Assembly: GCA_047967505.1 (NCBI GenBank)
Contig: CM106538.1
Length of the DNA stretch: 64,000 nucleotides
Reading direction: 5' to 3' (one strand)
From: Dipteris shenzhenensis
Taxonomy: Eukaryota > Polypodiophyta > Polypodiopsida > Gleicheniales
Both the position numbers and the translations under genes were made by a program. Below, piece after piece: positions 12,001 to 22,020 of the stretch. Position 1 is the stretch's first letter. Every line of letters begins with the position of its first letter. The notes beneath the pieces are model-generated. The model had not been told where the DNA came from, did no database searches, and worked only from the letters and a program-made list of their open reading frames with translations.

Positions 12001-12893
12001 GCTTGGCCATGTGTCTTCAATATGCTTCTATGCAAGAGAGTCTGCGGGAGTTCTCCACTTGCCATCGGTTGATCGATGGGAGGAATGCCATGACATGAGC
12101 TCTGCAATGGATTTGCACTTGAACATATGTTGGATGCGAGGGATTATGGGAAAATGTTGCAGAACGTTACGAGGCACATCCAAAGTTTTGAGATCTGCTC
12201 TATATCTTGCCTCTCCACAAGTAGGGCACTCTCTTGCATCCTTATGTAGTCCACGAAACAAAACGCAATCGTTGACGCATGCATGGATGCGCTTGTAATC
12301 TAATCCTCCAAGAGAGGTCACATGTTGCCTTGCCATATCTCTTGAGGTCGGTAATTTATTCTCCCTTGGAAGCATTTTATACAATAGCCTGCACGTGAAG
12401 ACCATAAATGAGGAAAAGTATTCGAGTAATTGACCCACTAGCATAATTCACCATGTTTACAAAATAGACTTTAAAGCTTACTTGAGTAATGCATTCAAAC
12501 TTGCATTGCTCCATCCATAGATGGTTTGCAAGTTTAGTAACTCAAGGGAGACACGTAGAACAGAGAATGTGCACCCCTCAAACAGTGGAGTCGATGCTGC
12601 TGTAAAAAGATCGTCTTGCTCCATGCTATCATCCCTCCCTTCGGATTGATGGACATATAAATCCCGCACCATATCATCAAACACCTCCTCCTCCATGGCT
12701 TCATGAGGTAATGGCGGAGAGCTACTTGTTCTCCATACTTTGAGATGTGATTGAGTGCAATCTTGTGTGCATGATACATGTTTCCTCAACATCGATCACA
12801 CATACATTTGATTTTTTGCTCCAATTACGTTTCGCGATGGTGGATACGGAGGGATTCATCCTCATTGGAGCTACTTGTTGAAGATAAAGACAT
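9072..12893 (-). pseudogene. tnp2-type CACTA transposase, multi-exon and interrupted
   Basis: DDE-type transposase (Transposase_21) with its usual C-terminal partners. On minus the order is: an N-terminal exon region ending PLFEGCTFSVLRVSLELL and GWSNASLNALLK, then an intron with a good GTAAGC donor; LLYKMLPRENKLP, IHACVNDCVLFRG and CPTCGEARYR (12028-12400); LRLGLGMDGVNPFG and NLPPSMAIKKG (11716-11979); YHACPVCGPS (11387-11560); INHLLDPMHIFKNV (10845-11264); a DUF4218-like MHLVDEITICGTIHARWLFF (9914-10480); and a DUF4216-like region (9406-9837) with an acidic tail. In-frame stops at 12028-12030 (family Trp), 11716-11718 and 11387-11389 (both fit CGA to TGA) make it non-functional. The exact start is uncertain. 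Confidence 0.88.
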
Positions 12894-12956
12894 CCTACAA
12901 ACAAATAACCCAAAAAAATTTACTTTTCTTCAAATATTTAATTTTAAAACTCTGTG

Positions 12957-13110
12957 GTGCATCTAAAGGCGCGTCTAAACCACGTCTGTCTATTCTGTGG
13001 TACGCATCTATAGGCGCGTCTAAAACTGCATCTGCTCTATGTATTTAGACGCGCAATTACATGCATATTTAGACACGTATATAGACGCGCCATTAGATGT
13101 GCTTATAGAT
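12957..13110. repeat. internal block of the same GCGTCTA-type motif, between the two genes
   Basis: At least ten copies or near-copies (for example GCGCGTCTAAA and TAGACGCGC) lie between the divergent transposase (minus) and TNPA-like (plus) genes. The block overlaps the first codons of the plus-strand frame if the ATG at 13039 is used. The position suggests a shared promoter. Confidence 0.85.
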
Positions 13111-14065
13111 GTTGGGAGGGGTGGTGGTGGGGACGATGATGATTCAGATGATTTAGATATGCCTCTAGGTGATGGTATGATCTTCTATGACATCACCCAG
13201 ACAGGAGGCATCTTGATGGATGCACGGAGGAAGGACATCATGGCCTTCATGTGCTCTGTAATTGCTAACAATTACAGAGATTACTTTATCCACTACAAAG
13301 ACCATCCAAAGAGGTTGGCTGATGAGACCCTCGTTGCTGTTCGCTCTAGGTATCCTAACCCCCCCAATCTTCAGTCCATAGATAAATGGGCCAAGTCAAA
13401 GATTGTTACGATACTTGGTAATAAAAGATCTTCGCTAAAGAGGCAGGCACTAGCGGAGCTTGCCAGGCTCGAGGGAGGTCACCCACCAAGGGGCCCGCCC
13501 CACATCGCTCACAAGCGTGAGTGGAAGAAAGTAATGAAGTCAGCGAGGGAGGATCCTAGTGTGCAGCACGTGGAGGCACGAAGGATCCAAATGGAGCAAT
13601 ATGGAAGCATGCATTTCAGAGCAGGGGGTGTTGAATCATGGGAGGCCCAATTTGTAAGTATCGATCTCAAATTATATTGTTTATGTAGTTTATTAGGAGG
13701 TTGTTTCTTTGTACTAACCCCTCCGTAAATTGTGTCGTCTTGCAGCTTGATATCGTGGGCAGATACCCTACTTCTGTCGAGACAGCCTACCACCGCCACC
13801 ATCGTAGAGGAGATACATGGATGCACTTCTATCATGATGGGTTGATTACTGAGGAGCAGTATATTCGGGCTACTGGAGCGCCCCCCGAGGTATTTGAAAG
13901 TAATTAAATAATGTCAATATTATAAGTAAAGATTTGATTTTTCATACATTGATATATGTTGTCCCTTGTTTACAGGCCCCTGCACAACAAGACGAGGAAG
14001 GAGGCAGAGAAGGGAGTGCAGAAGGGAGCGTGGAAGGGAGCGAGGACGTGGAGAACTTAGATTAG
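13039..14065 (+). CDS. TNPA-like CACTA accessory protein, three exons, apparently intact
   Basis: Second protein of the element, probably the DNA-binding partner that recognises the subterminal repeats (Transposase_24/TNPA-like by size, position and composition; not proven). Exons are 13039-13653, 13746-13889 and 13976-14065, with donors GTAAGT and GTATTT, acceptors TTGCAG and TTACAG, and both introns in phase 0. The product has about 282 residues with no stop. It has an acidic stretch near 30-40 and a basic WAKSKIVTILGNKRSSLKRQ. A conserved-looking core around HKREWKKVMKSA and MHFRAGGVESWEAQF follows, then DTWMHFYHDGLITEEQYIRA and a Glu/Gly-rich tail. The ATG at 13159 (MPLGDG) avoids translating repeat sequence and may be the true start. 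Confidence 0.72.
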
Positions 14066-14451
14066 TCATAGAAGTAGTGCTACCTACTCTTTTTTGTACT
14101 TAAAGCCACTGGCTTGGCTTCGTGCCTCTTGTATATACACTTCTCTTATTTTTTGTACTTGAAGCCACATGATGTGGCTTAGCTTCGTGCTATATGTACA
14201 TACAAGCACTTTTTGAGCTTTTAATTTTCTTGTGCAACGTTCTATCAATTAATGCCTTGTGAACTAAACGTTTTGGAGTTGTAATGTTTTATTTGGAATT
14301 GTAATTGTCGACTATAGACGTGCTTGCAAGAGTGCTAATTAAAATACAGTTAGCTGTAAGAATTGAATTACACAATGTGGAAATCGGATTCCTATAACTA
14401 CATAGCATACACAACATACACAGCATTCTGTAAATTTAAAAAATATTATGT
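14066..14451 (+). other. 3' untranslated region of the TNPA-like gene
   Basis: The sequence contains two diverged copies of a segment starting TTTTTGTACTTRAAGCCAC (14092 and 14151), then AT-rich sequence up to the right subterminal repeats. No further gene is seen. Confidence 0.45.
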
Positions 14452-14760
14452 AGCGCGTCTATCAGTGCGTCTATAAACGCGTCTATATACGCGTCTGTCT
14501 GTTCGAGGAGCGTCTATTTGCACGTCTATAAAAGCGTCTATAAGACCGTTTATAAATGCGTCTATACACGCGTTTAATGATGCGTCTGTCTGTTTTTTAA
14601 ATTTTCTAGCAAAGCGTCTATTTACGCATCTATATGCACATCTGTTTGCTATATAGACATGCTGTTAGACGTGGGTCTCTAGATGCACAAATAGACGTGC
14701 AAATAGATGCACCCGTAAGTTTTTTTTTAAGTTCAGTAAACGCGTCTATGTGCGCGTTTG
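14452..14760. repeat. right subterminal repeats, GCGTCTA-type motif
   Basis: At least ten copies of GCGTCTA or close variants come in direct orientation (14453-14640), followed by inverted TAGACGTG and TAGATGCAC copies (14650-14712). One more direct copy sits at about 14740, next to the terminal repeat. Confidence 0.88.
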
Positions 14761-14781
14761 TAGGTGCTTTGTCTTGTTGTG
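14752..14781 (-). repeat. right terminal inverted repeat of the CACTA element
   Basis: The inverse of the left terminus, with four mismatches. It is followed immediately by the GTG target duplication. Confidence 0.9.
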
Positions 14782-14784
14782 GTG

Positions 14785-15358
14785 ATATGAAATGTGAGTA
14801 TGGAGATGAACCGGACGGGAGTCCCTACAATACAACATGCTAAATTTTTTTTAAAGAACTCTCTCTCTCTCCAAATCACCCCATACAACTGTATTCATAG
14901 CTTTCTAAGAACCTATGTGACATCACACTATCTATTGACATAGTCACCCAAGATTAAAGGGAAGCTTGATTTTTACAGGTTAATTCTCTCAAGCAATAGA
15001 AAACGACCCATAAAGCAAATGTCAATAGTTGAAATCAGGAGTTGCCCAACTAAAACAATCTCCGCACCAATGGCAGCCTCTGCCACTTATGATCATTGAT
15101 TGTGTGCGGGCAAGTGTGTGATCTCCATTATTAGCAGAAGTATCTGCTCTTCATCGCCCTTCAAGTCCTTGTGTCCCATTCACAACACTCGATAGATTGT
15201 GTGGTAGTATGCTAAGCTTGTGATTGCAGGGTCATAATAGTAGAGAATCTATGAAGAAACCAATGTAGACTATAACAATGGTTGTGGAATGATATGGTTC
15301 GATTGGATGCCCTCCCTCCTCCTCGTTAAGAGCATTACGTTAGATAGATTCAATAGTC
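14785..15358. other. flank of the CACTA insertion, no gene recognised
   Basis: Unique-looking sequence without recognisable coding potential. Confidence 0.35.
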
Positions 15359-15793
15359 TTGCAAGTTGTGTGCAGCCTCTTCAAATTCGACATCCTCATC
15401 CCACTCTGGACATCGAACATCCTCCTCGCACTCTTTCTGAACTCTGGTGTGGCCTTGCTAGTGATTCGCATCATGGCCGGTGGGGTCGAAGTCGTTGTTG
15501 TAACCGGTGTGCTTATGGAGAGATACAATGCGCACATCAAGGCTATGCAGGAAGAGGCGAGGTTGAAGAAGCAATTTAACTTCGAGGAACACCTGCGGCT
15601 GTTGGGAATCCATGGCAATAGTGTATCCGGGCATCGGCAGCAAGACCAAGGCAATCCAATTGTGCATGTACCCATCGCCGTTATCTTTTCCTTGCTTGCG
15701 ACTGGAGATGAGTTACGCCACCCACTCGGTTTGAGCAATAGCAATGTAGGAGATTTGAGCACCATGCGGCTGGGAGACGTCTCTGAGGCCTGA
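15359..15793 (+). CDS. hypothetical open frame, 144 residues, weak support
   Basis: I do not recognise this frame. It begins with a hydrophobic stretch and, near the middle, has a charged helical-looking segment (MERYNAHIKAMQEEARLKKQ). The opposite strand is also open over 15340-15867. The GC and CpG content is higher than in the neighbouring AT-rich DNA, which is why I list it. No splice sites, family motif or clear promoter was found, so it may be a fragment of a host gene or simply open by chance. Confidence 0.2.
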   Translation: MQVVCSLFKFDILIPLWTSNILLALFLNSGVALLVIRIMAGGVEVVVVTGVLMERYNAHIKAMQEEARLKKQFNFEEHLRLLGIHGNSVSGHRQQDQGNPIVHVPIAVIFSLLATGDELRHPLGLSNSNVGDLSTMRLGDVSEA

Positions 15794-15867
15794 ACATCGT
15801 TTAGCAGCCACCTAGACGCTGGAGTCGACTTTCGCTGCTCTGCTCTTTGATAGCAGTACTTGGGCAT

Positions 15868-18292
15868 TAACGTGTCTGCCCTCGACCATCATCACTCGGA
15901 TAATTTGGCTGCAACGTGCAGCGATGCGCTATAGATTCCGTGTGTGGCTTGCAATGGATTCAGAAGCGTGACCTTGGGAAGAAAGGTGCAATACTTGCTT
16001 CGTGGCCACTTCATGGCTCGAGCAGCAGAAAGAGCAAGAGTAACGAAGAAAAGTGTGCTATGCGGTTCGATTGCAAGTTACGGAATATTATGCAGACTTC
16101 ATAGCATATAGATCCGTGATATAACATTTTTGCTAGCTGATACCTCAAAAGTTGCTTGATTAAACTCTTCCAGTGGCTCGTACACGTCAGGCTCTGGCTC
16201 GCCTTCATCCATAGCGCCATCGCCAGCCTTAATCTCTCGATCGTCGATCGCTCTCCCTCCTTTGCATATCTCTCGATCCTCATGGGAGTACAACAATCAT
16301 GAGAAACAATATCATACTGTGTGAGATCTTTGACACTACGGTATTCCATTACGGAACGCATCAACTTCTATGCTTGACAGTTTTACGTAATCCGTAGAGG
16401 CTGTTCCTATGTGCAAAAGAATTTTGTGGGCTTTATTCAATCTCCGAACAAATTTAAGACAACAGATAGCTTCATTGCTGGCTTGATACCGCCTAATTCT
16501 CTACAGCGTAGAAAGTCTCAACTACTCTTCCTCATACATCTGAGTCGGATTGCGTTCTTATACGTAGAGCGTGTTTGTGCTTGACCATTCTGGCAGCAAC
16601 CTGCTTCCCTGCACTTTGGTAGATCGTCACTCGCCTCACCTGCAGTGGATCGAGCGGCCCAGATTACGAATGGGTGACCACACGCTTACTTTACTCAAAA
16701 TGCAAGAGCCCAAAAAGCAGAAAGAGACTGAGGCATATTTGTTGGTTGCGAGTTCAGTCTTGCTTGAACTTTGGAGTCTCATCATGTTTGATTGATTCCA
16801 TAGCATCAACGTTTTGCACTATCAACAGATTCAGCACATCGGCCTCGAGACCCCTCTTCTTCTTCCATCTAAGCTTCGTGAGGTGGCATAAAAACGGAAA
16901 CTTCTTTGCGTAAAATTGTCAGCCAACGGCTGAAAGAAAGTCGCTGTGGCATCTTTCTTTTCCACCAACGTGCAATGCTCTCCGAATCACAAACAAACTA
17001 ATTCTCCTTCTGGATTTGCGAGAGGCACCGCAGGCCATGCTACTCTTTTCTTTCTGAAGAAAAATATGCTGGAAACTTAGTCGACACCTCCGACGGACAC
17101 ACAAATTACGATTGATGGGCATGGAAAAAACGGCATGGAGGTACCTGAACAATGACCACATCCTGGAAGCAGAGGCAAAAGGAGAGATCAACGAAGATAA
17201 CGTCCTACCCATCATCGAAAACCTCAACGTGGCTGGTATTTGCTTCCCTCTAAGTCAAATTGATTTCTGTCTGAAGAATGATTCGTTCTGGATGGAACAT
17301 GTGCTAATCCTGTGTTTTTGGTATTCCACAACCATCGAGACCACGCTCTGGTCTATCGACTGGGGTATCGCGGAGCAGCAGAAGGGCGTAGAGATGCGTA
17401 GCATCTTGAAGATTTGATGAGTAGCAATCTGACGTCAAAGCAGAAGAACGAATACTGCACTTGGCTTCTGGGAGAAATCTATCGTCCAGTTGCTCTTCAC
17501 TCCCTTCACCGCTCCACTCGTCCTTGTCGCCCTCATCTCCATCCCTTCCACCGAATTCCCATCGACGTATGTCTGCCTATCTCTACGTAGCAAGAGAGCA
17601 ACGTTCGGAATGAAAAGAAAAAACCGACATACAGAAAACGAAACATCGACTTACAATTCAGAGATTGAAGGTACGGGAGGCTCCACAGATTGAAGGTACT
17701 TGAAGCTCCACTCGCAAGCAAGGTACCCGACACTCCACGTACTCTGAAGTTGAATGCAAGAAGAAGAAAACCAACAGTAAGCCGAGAGGAGTAAGCCGAG
17801 AGGATGGAGGTTTCCATGATCAGCGGTGGTGGATGGAGAAATTCCCGTGGCAGAAGACATTTTGCGTAGATTTTTGAATTTCGTTGAGGGATAAGCATGT
17901 GACGGAGGTCGCATTTGGAGATATTCACGTGACAGGAGAAATTTTTGGTAGATTTTTAGGCAGGTAGCATTGTTCGTTGAGCCACGTGTAAATTTAGAAT
18001 TCAAAATTATATTAATAAATCTGATTTTTAGGGAATGACAAGAAGATGCTTAACCGTCAAAATGTCTCCTCTACGGTTCAAAACGTCTCCCGAGTCCTCT
18101 ATACATGTCTTGCATTTCATCTCGCTCTAGCTAGTCACCCATCCATCTCCATCTTGCTTTGTACTTCTATAGATCTTGGATTGAGATCTTGGATTGAAAC
18201 TCGTAGAGAAATCGTAGGAGTAAAGGAAATTCCCTTCCAACAATTACGAGTGGCTATTGAAAATCCTGCGTACATCTTCTTGTCAAAAACAC
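15868..18292. other. unassigned sequence, no gene recognised
   Basis: The region is moderately GC-rich up to about 17900. A 101-residue frame at 17112-17417 starts with a charged segment (KTAWRYLNNDHILEAEAKGE) and then becomes hydrophobic. It has no recognised motif, and I cannot tell a gene remnant from chance. Confidence 0.3.
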
Positions 18293-18458
18293 TGTAATCC
18301 TTTGTTGACAAACATGGCATGAGAAGACCTTTATTCGTATTCCAGGTTCGACAGAGGCATCATAATTTATCGCATTGTAATCTTCAGGAGACAGACAAGG
18401 CATGAGAAGACATTTATTCGTATTCTAGGTTCGACAGAGGCATGATAATCTTTTGCAT
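18293..18458. repeat. two-copy tandem repeat, 83-bp period
   Basis: Both units begin TGTAATC and share GGCATGAGAAGAC, TTTATTCGTATTC and GGTTCGACAGAGGCAT. They start at 18293 and 18376. Confidence 0.85.
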
Positions 18459-19036
18459 CGTTTGTGCTTTTCTATTCATATGAATTCTTAGATAGTAATT
18501 TGATAGGAGGCTCGCATCTTTGTGCGGTTGTGTTCTTTTACAATGGTCTAGAAGCTGTGTTCCTTGTGCAACAATTCAATACAGACATGCTCTCTTGTAG
18601 TGATATCTTTGTGCCCTCGCTCACCTCCTGCCCTGCTCCTGTCCTCTCTGGGTTCCCTCTCTCTAGCGTGCTGCCTCTGCTCTACTGCTTAGGCCTCTAC
18701 TCTGCCTCAGGTTTTTATACTTGAGACGAAGGATTCTAGACACCATTGTGAGAGACGGTGGAAGATTTTGTCTTCCTGGTGAGAGGCAGCGCACCTTTTG
18801 GTCCCGTTTCCTATCTGCGCACTTCTCTATCCTGATGCTCTTCTATGGGCACGGGCTTCCTGTTAGACACTCATGAGAAGAGCCTCTGACTAGACACTCA
18901 TGAGAAGAGCTGAGGCGTTACTGGAGCTGAGGACTCAAGTGCTGCCTCTACTACTGGGACTTGGCTGATGAAGAATGAGAGCTAGGCTTCTTTTATAGCT
19001 CATCTTGGATGCTGAACCACTAGGGAAGGACAGACT
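18459..19036. other. possible LTR-like or promoter-like sequence
   Basis: No coding feature is seen. There is a short duplication (ACACTCATGAGAAGAGC near 18868 and 18894) and a TATA-like CTTTTATAGCTC at about 18990. The look is that of a retrotransposon LTR, but no partner repeat was found. Confidence 0.25.
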
Positions 19037-19156
19037 GGCTGACCAGGCTGGGGACCTGTGGATCCATCTGTGCCAACTGACACGTGGTAGCAATCAGGCT
19101 GACCAGGCTGGGAACCTGTGGATCCATCGGTGCCAACTGACATGTGGCAACACTCA
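19037..19156. repeat. two-copy tandem repeat, 60-bp period
   Basis: Units starting at 19037 and 19097 share GGCTGACCAGGCTGGG, CCTGTGGATCCATC and TGCCAACTGACA. Confidence 0.88.
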
Positions 19157-19311
19157 ATTGGCTGCCACCTTCTGCTGATATGACCCAGCCCCTTATGGGC
19201 AGCAGCCAACGGGTGGCCACCTGGCCCAGCCTGTTATGGGCCCTCTAAATGGCCCAAACTCGTGTTGTTAGCCTTTCCATCTCTACTGCTGTCGGCTGCC
19301 CATGGGGCTGT

Positions 19312-19401
19312 CACACAGGCTGCCTGCCTAGCTCCTAGAGCTGCTGCATCTGCTGCCACACAGGCCGCCTGCCTAGCTCCTAGAGCTGCTACATCTGCTC
19401 C
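19312..19401. repeat. two-copy tandem repeat, 45-bp period
   Basis: Units starting at 19312 and 19357 share CACACAGGC, GCCTGCCTAGCTCCTAGAGC and CATCTGCT. Confidence 0.85.
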
Positions 19402-19929
19402 TTTCTGCTATGGCTGCCATATAGGGAGCTGAGTAATGCTATGGACTATGACAAACAATCATGGGCTTTAGAAAGCAAGTCATTTAAAACAAGAACAAGA
19501 TATATGTAGTGACTTATCAAATGGAAAATGAGCCTACCATAACCTGAAAAAGATGAAAAATTGCACGCATCATGCAAAAGAACCCCCATCTTTTGGCAGA
19601 TCCATCCAAAGTAACAGCTTGAGCACCCCCACCTCTTGGAAGAATGATGAAAATATCTCTCTCTCAAGCCACAAAAAAGCTCTCTCTTTGTCCCCTCTTC
19701 CCTGCTGCCATTCCATCTCTTCTCTGCCTCTGCCTACTTTGTACCTTTCGAGCATTTTGGGTACATGGAGAGAAAAAGGTGCCATTATAATAATCTTCTT
19801 TGGGTCTAAGGAGTGACAACTTACCATAGAACTTAACTAAAAGAGAAACCCGGACACGAAAGGATGAAAATGAGAAACATAGGAAGGCATTTAAAACTCC
19901 CTTGTTGGTGGGACATAGGCTATAGAGTG
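19402..19929. other. unassigned sequence
   Basis: Contains a pyrimidine-rich stretch (19660-19730). No gene is recognised. Confidence 0.3.
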
Positions 19930-20560
19930 CCACATTTGCCATATATGTGGATAAGGTACTCCCAACCATCCATCGAACTTATGCCCAGTATCAATCATGG
20001 CACAATGAACTTACTACCCACTTGAAGGGTTGTTAGGCTAGTGCAAGCATCAAGGGTGCAAGAAAGGTGATATTGTTTGGCTCAACACATGTAAGCCACA
20101 TCAAGTGCAAGGTATACAGAGCTTCCTGGCAATGTCTATTCTGAATAAATGTTGTAATCAAGGCATTCCAAGATACAATATCCCTAGAAGGCATAGTGTC
20201 AAACACAAGTTTTGCGTCACATACACTCCCTCACTTTCCATACATATTGACCAATGCAATTGCAACAACAACCTCATACTCATGGCTGCAACCAACAATG
20301 GCAGCATGGATCAATTTTCCATTCTCAAGTGCTAACAAGCGTGCACATACATCCAAAGCACAGGCATTGCAATACATATCCAACAATGTGTTACCATCAA
20401 GTAGATCTCTTTCAAACCCCTTTCTAGCAATCTTAACATGTATTTCTTATCCCTTGTCTATGGATGCTATGCAATAGTGGCATGGATCAGTGGACCTCTA
20501 CTAAGGCTACCACAGTAGCAACTGCATCCATAATGCAGATGAAGGTTATTTTGTATTGTG
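19930..20560 (-). pseudogene. PPR protein fragment, PLS type
   Basis: Pentatricopeptide-repeat proteins bind organellar RNA. In one minus frame I read, in order, GPLIHATIA, ARKGFERDLLDGNTLLDMYC, RLLALENGKLIHAAIVGCSH, ALVNMYGK, then GSVCDAKLVFDTMPSRDIVS followed by WNALITTFIQN, and EPNNITFLAPLMLALA. These are the typical L- and S-motif positions: Gly-Lys-x-Ile-His, Leu-x-x-Met-Tyr-x-Lys-Cys-Gly, Val-Phe-Asp-x-Met-Pro-x-Arg-Asp and Trp-Asn. A TGA replaces the Cys codon after NMYGK, and further stops follow LMLALA and lie upstream near the segment after ATIA. Only about 200 residues remain, so this is a pseudogene or a captured fragment. Confidence 0.8.
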
Positions 20561-21146
20561 TTGTCAAGAATGGAGTACCAATGGAGTTTAGGGGATGATG
20601 TTGAACTGAGGAGCACCCTACATTATATTTAGACTCCTATTCTGCATGAAATACATTTGAAATTGGCATTAGGAAAGAAGGGACTTCCAGATTGGTCATA
20701 CATTACCTACCATACTCTATCTAACTAATGTATACAACTCCAAAACAAAATTAGTAGTACACAAAGCCCAATCTGCTTCAAGCGTACAATTTTCATTTGC
20801 TTCCTTGAGAATTATGGTACGATTTTTTGGCTCTTTTGTTTTGTTGAGAATCCTATCGTGTTTTCCATAGAGCCAAAGTGTTTATGTGTAAGTAATTAAT
20901 GGCGTTTCTTTTCGTACACCATATAGACGAGCAACAGCAGAAGTTCTAGAGTAGTTCTTTTATTGGCTTCACTTGTAGATGTAGTAACAGTTCATAGGGT
21001 CGTTTTCTTGGCTTCAGCCTATAATGAGATGCACACGATTCTAGAAGCTGTGTGACGGTTCAGAGTATTCGAAAGGCAGTGTGAAGATTCAGAGTATTCA
21101 AGAGGCATCGTGATGATTAGTACGATTGTTCATATTTGTATGTGCG
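20561..21146. other. unassigned sequence
   Basis: No gene is recognised. Short repeats of TTCAGAGTATTC occur at about 21059-21100. Confidence 0.3.
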
Positions 21147-21385
21147 CTACAAATGTTTGGCTCAAGTTTTTCGTCCTTTGAGTTAGAATCACTATCACTT
21201 TCTTGGGTGAAGAGATCCGGTGATAGAACGTTCAGGAGCCAGTCTTGTCCGCACCTTTTGGCTAGCACAACTTCCTCCGCTAGCACCAGTCCTCCAATAG
21301 TTTCAGTCTGCACAGTGGGAGAGCTCCAATCTGTGCATTGAGTGTTCTTGATGTCTTCAAGCTGATGTAGCTTCAAGTAGTCAAG
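21147..21385 (-). pseudogene. recurring gene fragment, copy 1
   Basis: An open minus-strand segment of about 79 residues (DYLKLHQLEDIKNTQCTDW ... LLNVLSPDLFTQESDSDSNS) closely matches the plus-strand segment at 37591-37824 in both DNA and protein. The parent gene is not recognised. The Ser/Asp-rich end (ESDSDSNSKD) suggests a nuclear or regulatory host protein. Copy 1 is shorter than copy 2 at its 5' side, where it meets the hairpin repeat array, and has no internal stop. It is probably a transduplicated or retroposed fragment. Confidence 0.55.
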
Positions 21386-21392
21386 CCTCCAG

Positions 21393-21823
21393 ACCCTAGT
21401 GCTTGAAAGAAGCCCACAAGATCTGGCCACAAGGCCAAATCTCCCCAAACCCTGGTGCTTTCAAAAGATTTGGCCGCACGGCCAAATCTCCATAGACCCT
21501 CGTGATTAGAAAGAAGCTAGCAAGATTTGGCCGCACGGCCAAATCTCCTTAGACCCAGGTGATTTAAAAGAAGCTAGAAAGATTTGACCGATTTGAAAGA
21601 AGCTAGCAAGATTTGGCTGCACGGCCAAATCTCTCCAGTCCTTAGTGCTTTGAAAGAAGCCCACAAGATCTGGCCACAAGGCCAAATCTTCCGAAACTTT
21701 GGTGCTTTGAAAGAAGCCCATAAGATTTGGCAACACATCCAAACCTCCCCTTCCGGTGCTTTAAAAGAAGCCCATAAGATTTGGCCACACGGCCAAATCT
21801 CCCTAGACCATGGTGCTATATGT
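21393..21823. repeat. tandem array of about eight 57-bp units, each with a hairpin
   Basis: The units share GGTGCTTTGAAAGAAGCCC-like and AGATTTGGCC-NNNN-GGCCAAATCT segments. The second is an inverted repeat with a 10-bp stem. Some units are truncated (for example around 21560-21590). A solitary related motif, TTGGCCGCTTGGCCAA, is found near 25083. Confidence 0.9.
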
Positions 21824-22020
21824 TTATCGATAATGTGTTTTGTTTAACATTTAAGATTATAAAGATGATAGTTTGTATATTGCTTGGATTTTTTATAGGA
21901 AAGAGACAAATGTGAAGAAGGTTTTGAGAAAGTTGTAAGTGGATTTGGAGAAAAAAGCATACCTTGGTACTTTGACATATATAGTATTGAGGGAGCACAG
22001 TTGACACGAGTTCACTTGTT

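Larger units (their letters stand above)
8597..14781 (+). mobile_element. CACTA-type (CMC) DNA transposon, 6185 bp, with TIRs and TSD
   Basis: Both ends can be placed. The left end starts CACAACAATACAAAGC at 8597. The right end at 14781 is its inverse, starting CACAACAAGACAAAGC when read inward on minus. Over 30 bp the two ends match at 26 positions. The flanks are GTG at 8594-8596 and GTG at 14782-14784, the 3-bp target duplication typical of this superfamily. Inside are subterminal GCGTCTA-type repeats, a tnp2-type transposase (minus) and a TNPA-like gene (plus), the usual two-gene content. The terminus is CACAA rather than CACTA. Orientation is given by the TNPA-like gene and is arbitrary. 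Confidence 0.9.

Noticed and set aside
15340-15867. Gene on the minus strand opposite the 144-codon frame
   Set aside because: The translation is rich in Ser, Thr and Pro without any motif. It is probably the shadow of the plus strand or chance.
18464-18724. Small secreted protein from hydrophobic frame
   Set aside because: Pyrimidine-rich DNA explains the Leu/Ser/Pro content; no start context or partner motif.
21393-21823. CRISPR-like look of evenly spaced repeats
   Set aside because: The units are continuous tandem copies without unique spacers, and this is a plant nuclear sequence.
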